Positions 59,320 to 64,000 of a stretch of DNA of 64,000 bases are shown here, piece by piece (positions within the stretch are counted from its first letter, which is position 1; every line of letters begins with the position of its first letter). This DNA comes from Chloroflexota bacterium (GTDB taxonomy: Bacteria; Chloroflexota; Anaerolineae; Anaerolineales; Villigracilaceae). A program made the position numbers and the translations under genes. The notes beneath the pieces are model-generated. The model worked only from the letters and a program-made list of their open reading frames with translations, did no database searches and was not told the origin of the DNA. Where the stretch lies: contig JAJYLQ010000008.1 in assembly GCA_021787595.1 (NCBI GenBank), forward strand, positions 84,395-148,394, read 5' to 3'.

Positions 59320-59941
59320 CTTTCCCTTTTTCCTTCCACCGTTTTAAGATCGCCTCCACGTATTTCCAGTTTCGCACATTACGTGTCACCGCAATCTCGA
59401 ACGCCTCCTCGAACCACGCGTTGGGATATTCCTTCTCGGCCTCGCGTAACCTATCCGCGATCAACGGTGTGAGCGGACCAATATTTTCTTCGTACAATTT
59501 GAAAATGTTCGGACGTTCGACCGGCGGCGTGGACATGATCTTTGCGGACTCGCGCCAGTTGCCTTTTGCGAACGCTTCAGCGGCGGCGCGTCCGCGCGGC
59601 GAATTCAGGAAATAAAACGTGTCCGCTAAATGCGGCGGACTTTCCGCCTCATGTGCGGACCCTTCGACAGGCTCAGGGCGGCGCTTCAGCAGGCTCCCGC
59701 GCCGGACAGCTTTTTCCAATCCCGAAGCGACCTCGTCCGCCGCGAGGCCCAAATCTTTGGCGTCGAAATCGGTCTGGCACATGGCACGGAATGGCCCGTC
59801 TATATGCGCGATGCGCCAGATGGCATACAACGTAACCTTCAACTCGTCCGCGTCCGTGATTTCGTTCAACAACTGACGAAAGAACGAGTCGGGGAGCTCG
59901 GTGAAAGTCTCAGAGTCGGTAAAGCCTTTGAACGTTTTCAT
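59234..59941 (-). CDS. DnaD-domain replication initiation protein
   Basis: 235 residues from ATG 59941. The N-terminal half is winged-helix-like (SFFRQLLNEITDADELKVTL). The C-terminal DnaB_2/DnaD domain has NIFKLYEENIGPLTPLIADR, YPNAWFEEAFEIAVTRNVRNWKYVEAILKRW. It probably links origin DNA to loading of DnaB. An in-frame repeat of CCCTTCGACAGGCTCAGGG encodes PEPVEGSA at about residues 88-97, so the linker was lengthened. It precedes the DnaC-like gene and follows dnaB in the minus-strand operon. Confidence 0.82.
   Translation of the reverse strand: MKTFKGFTDSETFTELPDSFFRQLLNEITDADELKVTLYAIWRIAHIDGPFRAMCQTDFDAKDLGLAADEVASGLEKAVRRGSLLKRRPEPVEGSAHEAESPPHLADTFYFLNSPRGRAAAEAFAKGNWRESAKIMSTPPVERPNIFKLYEENIGPLTPLIADRLREAEKEYPNAWFEEAFEIAVTRNVRNWKYVEAILKRWKEKGKDERKNQQDAGKDFKRYSEGEFADYFKRD
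59659..59679. repeat. In-frame CCTTCGACAGGCTCAGG repeat in the DnaD-like gene
   Basis: A short repeat known from many bacterial intergenic regions, here read in frame as PEPVEGS. Related words (TGTGTCGAAGGG) occur near 49670 and 52712. Confidence 0.5.
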
Positions 59942-59949
59942 GTTATTGC

Positions 59950-60010
59950 GTAGGGGCACAGCGGAAAGGTCGAACGACCGCGATTGCACATCGTCACGCT
60001 GTGCTCCTAC
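59950..60010. repeat. GGGGCAC palindromic repeat between dnaB and the DnaD-like gene
   Basis: Arms GTAGGGGCACAGCG and CGCTGTGCTCCTAC, with a central GGTCGAACGACC palindrome. It lies in the transcript between the two genes. Confidence 0.75.
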
Positions 60011-60016
60011 GATTGA

Positions 60017-61390
60017 TCATTCATTCGGATTGAACATCTTCGTCGCGGCGTTCTCGAATTTCGCCAGCGCGTTGCGGAAGACCAATTCGACAGTTCCAAC
60101 GGGCCCATTGCGATGTTTGGAGACAATGATCTCCGCCACGTTCTGTTTGACGGTATCTTTTTCGTACTGGTCGGGGCGATAGATGAACATCACGATGTCG
60201 GCATCCTGCTCAAGACTCCCCGATTCTCTCAAATCCGAAAGCACAGGCCGTTTATCCGACCGTTGTTCGACAGCGCGGCTCAACTGTGCCGCGGCAAGGA
60301 CCGGCACATTCAATTCGCGCGCCAGCACTTTCAAGTTGCGCGAGATATAAGAAACTTCCTGCACGCGGTTGTCGGTACGCGTATCGCCGCCCATCAATTG
60401 AAGATAGTCCAAAATAATCAGATCGAGATGATGCTCAAGATGCAGGCGGCGGCACTTCGTCCGCAGTTGAAGCGGCGTGATGGCGGGCGTGTCATCGAGG
60501 AAGATGTGCGTATCTGACATTACTTCGACCGCGTGCGTGAACAACGGCCATTCGTTCTCCTGCAGTTTGCCCGTCCGCAGTCGCTGCGAATCGATTCCGG
60601 TCTCCTGCGCGATCAAACGTTGAACAACCTGCTCGTTGGACATTTCGAGCGAGAAAATCGCGACGTGTTTTTTATGAGTCAGCGCTGCGTTCTTCGCAAC
60701 TGAAAGTAAGAATCCGGTCTTGCCCTGGCCCGGTCGCCCCGCGATGATCAATAAATCCGACGGCTGTAAGCCGCTGAGCAATTTATCGAGGTCAATGAAG
60801 CCCGTCGGCACGCCGAAGATTTCCTCGTCGCGTTTGGCGAGATCATCAATCCGGTCGTAGTATTCGCTCAATACAACGGAAATCGGCTCGACGTCATGCT
60901 TGAGGCGGCGCTCGCTCACGGTGAACACCGCTTTTTCGGCCTCATCCATCACATTGTCAATTGTTGAATCTTCGTTGTATGCCATTGACGCGATGGAATT
61001 CGCGGCGGTGATCATCCTGCGTCGAATCGAATGACTCTCGACGATGTGTCCGTAGGATTCGGCGTTGAGCGAAGTCGGCACCTGATTGACGAGCGACGTC
61101 AAATAAGCCGGCCCACCGATCTCGGCCAATTGGCCTTTGCGATCGAGCTCTTCAGTGAGCGTCAGCAGGTCAATCGGGATGCGCTGTTCGTGCAGGCTCG
61201 TGAACGCCTCCCAAATCCATTTATTGCGGTGAATGTAAAAATCGTCGGCCTGCAAAAATTGGGCGACATCGTAATACACTTCAGGGTTAATGAGAACCGC
61301 CCCTACAACGGCTTCTTCGGCTTCTCGGCTGTGCGGGATCGTTGGCGCGGCGGGGGCGGTGGTTTCTTCGGGAGGAATGTAATCGGTCAT
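60017..61390 (-). CDS. dnaB: Replicative DNA helicase DnaB
   Basis: 457 residues. The N-terminal domain (about 18-120) with SREAEEAVVGAVLINPEVYY; the RecA core has Walker A LIIAGRPGQGKTGFLLS, ARPGMGKT-like in form but with GQ, then LFSLEMSNEQVVQRL, Walker B LIILDYLQLM and SDLRESGSLEQDADIVMFI. It unwinds DNA at the fork. It overlaps the upstream gene by four bases and leads the dnaB-dnaD-dnaC run on the minus strand. No oriC boxes were seen. Confidence 0.95.
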   Translation of the reverse strand: MTDYIPPEETTAPAAPTIPHSREAEEAVVGAVLINPEVYYDVAQFLQADDFYIHRNKWIWEAFTSLHEQRIPIDLLTLTEELDRKGQLAEIGGPAYLTSLVNQVPTSLNAESYGHIVESHSIRRRMITAANSIASMAYNEDSTIDNVMDEAEKAVFTVSERRLKHDVEPISVVLSEYYDRIDDLAKRDEEIFGVPTGFIDLDKLLSGLQPSDLLIIAGRPGQGKTGFLLSVAKNAALTHKKHVAIFSLEMSNEQVVQRLIAQETGIDSQRLRTGKLQENEWPLFTHAVEVMSDTHIFLDDTPAITPLQLRTKCRRLHLEHHLDLIILDYLQLMGGDTRTDNRVQEVSYISRNLKVLARELNVPVLAAAQLSRAVEQRSDKRPVLSDLRESGSLEQDADIVMFIYRPDQYEKDTVKQNVAEIIVSKHRNGPVGTVELVFRNALAKFENAATKMFNPNE

Positions 61391-62013
61391 TTCTTCTTGG
61401 GCTTGCTCGGCTTACTGGGTTTATCTGGCTTGTCAGGTTTATCGCCTTTGTCTTCATCGTCGGGCTTGTCTTTGCTGTCCAGTTTATCGAGATCGAGCTT
61501 GCCAAGAAAATCTTCGAAGACGGACAGCCGCTCGCTGCTGACGTCCGGAGCGGGAGCCGGCCGCGTCGAACCCTGACTTTGAGCGGGCGCGATGGCCGAC
61601 GTTCCCATATCCATTTCGGGCGTGATCCCCGCGTTCTTCATCACGCCTTCGTCCACCATGATCGGGACGTGTGCGCGCACCGCCAATGCGATGGCATCCG
61701 ATGGACGAGAATCGACGTTCACTTCCTTGCCATTGACATCAGCCACGATGTTCCCGTAAAAAATGTCTTCTTTGAGGGAGATGATCTCGATGCGTTTGAT
61801 CTTTGCGTTGAAGGTGGTAAAGACGCTCTTCAACAGGTCATGGGTCAGCGGACGGTTCATTTCGACTTCCTGCAGACCAACTGTAATCGCTTCCGCTTCA
61901 TACGTGCCGACCCAGATGGGCAGGTACCGGTCGCCGCCGGTTTCGCGCAGGATGACGAGCCTTTGCGGCGACATGAGATTTACTCGCACGCTGTCAATCG
62001 TTACTTCTATCAT
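61387..62013 (-). CDS. Bifunctional nuclease family (DUF151) protein
   Basis: 208 residues. The N-terminal 135 residues (VTIDSVRVNLMSPQRLVILRE, WVGTYEAEAITVGLQ, DSRPSDAIALAVRAHVPIMV) are the BFN/DUF151 domain. The C-terminal part is an extended, low-complexity, Lys/Asp/Pro-rich tail (DEDKGDKPDKPDKPSKPSKP). Function unknown; family members cut nucleic acid in plants. It overlaps dnaB by four bases. Confidence 0.85.
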   Translation of the reverse strand: MIEVTIDSVRVNLMSPQRLVILRETGGDRYLPIWVGTYEAEAITVGLQEVEMNRPLTHDLLKSVFTTFNAKIKRIEIISLKEDIFYGNIVADVNGKEVNVDSRPSDAIALAVRAHVPIMVDEGVMKNAGITPEMDMGTSAIAPAQSQGSTRPAPAPDVSSERLSVFEDFLGKLDLDKLDSKDKPDDEDKGDKPDKPDKPSKPSKPKKK

Positions 62014-62142
62014 TTTGGCTCCAAGAGTATCTTATTCTATCATACATACAATTGGAGAAAATTGCCAGAGATTTGGTTGATACGAAAAATCTTTTTGATT
62101 TTTTTGCGTAATGTCGTCCGCGAGACGTTTTTTCCAATTGAG

Positions 62143-62156
62143 TATAATAGCGATGA
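62143..62156 (+). promoter_or_regulatory. -10 box placed for leaderless MNT transcript
   Basis: TATAAT at 62143-62148 ends seven bases before ATG 62156 (an ATG at 62153 is in frame too). Confidence 0.5.
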
Positions 62157-62461
62157 TGCTCACTCCTGTTCTGGCTCATGACCTTGAAACCGCGCGCAAG
62201 ATCGTTTTGGAAAATTTGACGGATTACCGCGTCAAGGTTTGGTTGTTCGGTTCACAGGCGACGGGCAGCGCGCGCTTATATTCGGATATTGACATTGCGA
62301 TCCTGCCGCTTCAGCCGTTACCGGTGCGAACTTTATCGGATGTTCGAGAACTGCTGGAAGAAAGCGATATTGTTCGCAACGTGGACGTTGTGGATTTGAG
62401 CGAGACCGACGAGTCATTTCTCCAGCGCGTGGAAAGCGAGGGCATTTTATGGAAAGAATAA
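62156..62461 (+). CDS. MNT-type minimal nucleotidyltransferase (antitoxin-like)
   Basis: 101 residues. The pol-beta motif GSQATGSARLYSDIDIAIL holds the GS and the paired Asp (DIDIA), and EESDIVRNVDVVDLSETD gives a further Asp. Such short proteins act as AMP-transferring antitoxins of HEPN toxins. Start chosen at ATG 62156, just after the TATAAT. The downstream partner, which overlaps by 13 bases, is truncated. Confidence 0.8.
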   Translation: MLTPVLAHDLETARKIVLENLTDYRVKVWLFGSQATGSARLYSDIDIAILPLQPLPVRTLSDVRELLEESDIVRNVDVVDLSETDESFLQRVESEGILWKE

Positions 62462-62535
62462 GGGAACGATTGGAAGTTGCGCGTAAAGCGCTTGGAACTT
62501 GGTTGTCCGCAATTGAGAAGCGTTTGGGAGATTGA
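62449..62535 (+). pseudogene. Truncated HEPN-like partner of the MNT protein
   Basis: Only 28 codons: MERIRERLEVARKALGTW, then LSAIEKRLGD and a stop. It matches the first helix of nucleotidyltransferase-substrate-binding (HEPN-type) proteins that pair with MNT, whose usual length is over 100 residues. The rest is lost or replaced by a repeated tail fragment. Confidence 0.6.
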
Positions 62536-62561
62536 TTCCATCGCCGCGCGTGAATTTGGAT

Positions 62562-62648
62562 GACAGCCGCAGCAATGTCGAGACGATCTTGGCGTTGCTT
62601 GAATCGGCGCAAGGCGGAAAAGCGTATTTGATTGAACCTATTCGCTAA
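62562..62648 (+). pseudogene. Gene remnant with the DSRSNVETILALLESAQ tail
   Basis: 28 codons in frame up to TAA: DSRSNVETILALLESAQGGK then AYLIEPIR. A diverged copy (DSRGNIATILALLESAQSGK then PIAI) lies at 63293-63367. Each seems to be the last part of a small gene, origin unknown. Confidence 0.4.
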
Positions 62649-62685
62649 GCAGTATTCGAGAATCAGGAAGTGGTAAAATAAAATT

Positions 62686-62979
62686 ATGGAAGAAAAAATT
62701 CCTGTTCTATTGGAAGTCAAGCCGCTTAAGAACTACCACCTGCAAGTTAAATTCTCAGATGGGGTGCAAGGCGTGGTTAATCTATCCAATTTTGCAGGCA
62801 AAGGCGTTTTTGCTTTGTGGAATGATTACAGCCAGTTTGAGAAAGTTGAGATTGGCGCAAGCGGTGAATTGGTTTGGAACGAAGAAGTGGATATGGATGG
62901 GTTGGGAATCTATTTGAAACTTACCAGCAAAAAGCCCGAAGATATATTGCCAAAACTTCGTCAAGTAACACATGCCTGA
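62686..62979 (+). CDS. DUF2442 protein
   Basis: 97 residues. LLEVKPLKNYHLQVKFSDGV and a later WNEEVDMDGLGIYLKL are typical of DUF2442, a family common beside DUF4160. It overlaps the next gene by eight bases. TA-like function is guessed from context only. Confidence 0.85.
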   Translation: MEEKIPVLLEVKPLKNYHLQVKFSDGVQGVVNLSNFAGKGVFALWNDYSQFEKVEIGASGELVWNEEVDMDGLGIYLKLTSKKPEDILPKLRQVTHA

Positions 62980-63232
62980 GATCAGCCGCTTTTTTGGCAT
63001 CAGCATCAAGATGTTTTTCGGCGATCATCTTCCGCCGCATTTTCACGCCGAGTATGGAGAGTTTAAAGCGCAAATAGATATTCAAGGATTGGCGATCATT
63101 CAGGGAGAATTACCGCCGCGTGTGTTAGGCATGGTCGTCGAATGGACGCTACAACACCAAAATGAATTGCTTGAATTGTGGGAACTAGCTTCAAAGAATC
63201 AATCCTTGCATCGAATTGAGCCTTTGAAATGA
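62972..63232 (+). CDS. DUF4160 protein
   Basis: 86 residues. PEISRFFGISIKMFFGDHLP and PHFHAEYGEFKAQIDIQGL are the DUF4160 signature; the His-rich HFHAEY may bind metal. Partner of the preceding DUF2442 gene, eight bases overlapped. Known as a widespread pair in bacteria, likely of toxin-antitoxin type, not proven. Confidence 0.87.
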   Translation: MPEISRFFGISIKMFFGDHLPPHFHAEYGEFKAQIDIQGLAIIQGELPPRVLGMVVEWTLQHQNELLELWELASKNQSLHRIEPLK

Positions 63233-63292
63233 TCTTCCTTTTCTTGCACTTGTCGTTGTTCTTGCGACGCGCCAATCAACATCAGCAACTGT

Positions 63293-63367
63293 GACAGCCG
63301 CGGAAATATCGCAACGATTTTGGCGCTGCTTGAATCGGCGCAAAGCGGAAAACCTATTGCTATTTGA
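63293..63367 (+). pseudogene. Second remnant with the DSRGNIATILALLESAQ tail
   Basis: 24 codons plus TGA, matching the remnant at 62562-62648. The surrounding 60 bases do not match, so only the gene end was copied. Confidence 0.4.
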
Positions 63368-63414
63368 ATTTCATTGATTGGCTTTCATGGATTGCTGAGA
63401 TGAAGGAAAATATT

Positions 63415-63903
63415 ATGAAACATACAAATCTATTTTTGCTCTTTGCCTTATTTCTGTCAGCTTGTGCTCCTGCCGCAACTGTTACGGCTGTTGTCCCCAC
63501 TTCAACAATTGTTCCACCTACTAACACACCATTACCTCCGACTGCCACGCCAACGCTTGCACCTGAAAATCTCGCTGACGCAAGTGACTTGCCAACTTGG
63601 ATTGACCAATATGTTAATGCCTATGGCGGCAAAGTTGCTGTTAATGGAACCGATATGGATGCTAGCCAATTAACAGATGTAATCAAAACAAGCCCTAATT
63701 CATTTACGCAAACAAAACAAATCAATGGTATTGAGTATTCATTCTTGGTTGTGAATAATGTTCCAGTGGCAATCAACAAAAATCATGAAGTATGGAAAGC
63801 TATTGGGTTAAAAGATTTGGGTGACAATCTGAATATGGAGATTGGAGATTCATTGGCGTGGAAAACAAAAGATTTAACTCGACTTTTGCACCTTGAAAAT
63901 TGA
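63415..63903 (+). CDS. Lipoprotein of unknown function
   Basis: 162 residues from ATG 63415. Signal HTNLFLLFALFLSAC with lipobox LSAC. A Thr/Pro linker (TSTIVPPTNTPLPPTATP) leads to a compact domain (LPTWIDQYVNAYGGKVAVNG, FTQTKQINGIEYSFLVVNNV). No family is recognised. AAGGAAAATATT precedes the start. Confidence 0.7.
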   Translation: MKHTNLFLLFALFLSACAPAATVTAVVPTSTIVPPTNTPLPPTATPTLAPENLADASDLPTWIDQYVNAYGGKVAVNGTDMDASQLTDVIKTSPNSFTQTKQINGIEYSFLVVNNVPVAINKNHEVWKAIGLKDLGDNLNMEIGDSLAWKTKDLTRLLHLEN

Positions 63904-64000
63904 ATAAACAAACGGTGATACAAGGCGACTTTGTGGGCCGCATCTCTGGGATTGGGCAACAGCCATCTACCTCACCGAGGAACTCTGGGTGAGACCGCAA
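63904..64000. other. Window end without a recognised gene
   Basis: 97 bases after the last lipoprotein gene. It contains no clear start, promoter or repeat that can be matched to others in the window. Confidence 0.4.

Overview
The window looks like a chromosomal piece of a Chloroflexota bacterium, probably class Anaerolineae. This is an inference from: GC-rich housekeeping genes; the rpmH-rnpA-yidD-yidC-jag-parA-parB block; lipoproteins with long Thr/Pro linkers; many short palindromic repeats between and inside genes; and promoters whose -10 box lies about 6-7 bases before the start codon. No rRNA or tRNA gene and no CRISPR array was seen.

Layout. 1-1.6 kb: end of a P-type ATPase and two TrkA-type regulators of K+ transport. 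1.6-9.6 kb: the rpmH/rnpA/yidD/yidC/jag block with a PQQ-propeller lipoprotein inserted, then a PfkB-type kinase, parA, parB and an amidohydrolase. 9.6-19.8 kb: a signalling cluster with two histidine kinases, an OmpR-type regulator, a receiver-CpaE/TadZ fusion, a small unknown protein, a CpaF/TadA ATPase, a double-HTH regulator, a TPR protein, a GNAT enzyme, two V4R-type proteins and a lipase-like hydrolase; no pilin or TadB/C gene is present. 19.8-26.9 kb: tandem membrane-anchored DsbA-like proteins, a DUF554 protein, a PduO-type adenosyltransferase, a large class III adenylate cyclase and a Het-C-like protein.

26.9-33.9 kb is an AT-richer accessory patchwork. An intact beta-class DNA methyltransferase is followed by secreted or lipoprotein genes on the minus strand. 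These are separated by two further truncated copies of the methyltransferase 3' end and by two remnants of a LuxR-type regulator 3' end with its downstream palindrome. This is the most unusual part of the window.

34-40.5 kb: mutS2 carrying three in-frame repeat insertions, a DEAD-box helicase and an M14 carboxypeptidase. 40.6-49.6 kb: a phosphate-starvation locus (phoB/phoR-like pair, a 34-codon ORF coupled to surE, pstSCAB, phoU and a thioredoxin-type arsC); 11-base-spaced TTAAC-like repeats precede the regulator, surE and pstS transcripts. 49.7-57.5 kb, minus strand: a DUF1501/DUF1800 Tat-secreted pair, a nicotinate phosphoribosyltransferase plus isochorismatase-like hydrolase pair, two secreted proteins and a ZIP transporter. 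57.5-62 kb: a MITE-like element, then a replication operon of dnaB, a DnaD-like gene and a DnaC-like gene with two fused ATPase modules, plus a bifunctional-nuclease-family protein. 62-64 kb: toxin-antitoxin-like small genes (MNT nucleotidyltransferase with a truncated partner, DUF2442, DUF4160) and a lipoprotein.

Repeats recur in several families: CATTGCGAG palindromes (3 copies), GGGGCAC palindromes (4 long and 2 terminator-like copies), a GGGAGAGGGG hairpin and a CCACAGAT inverted repeat. Some sit in frame inside genes.
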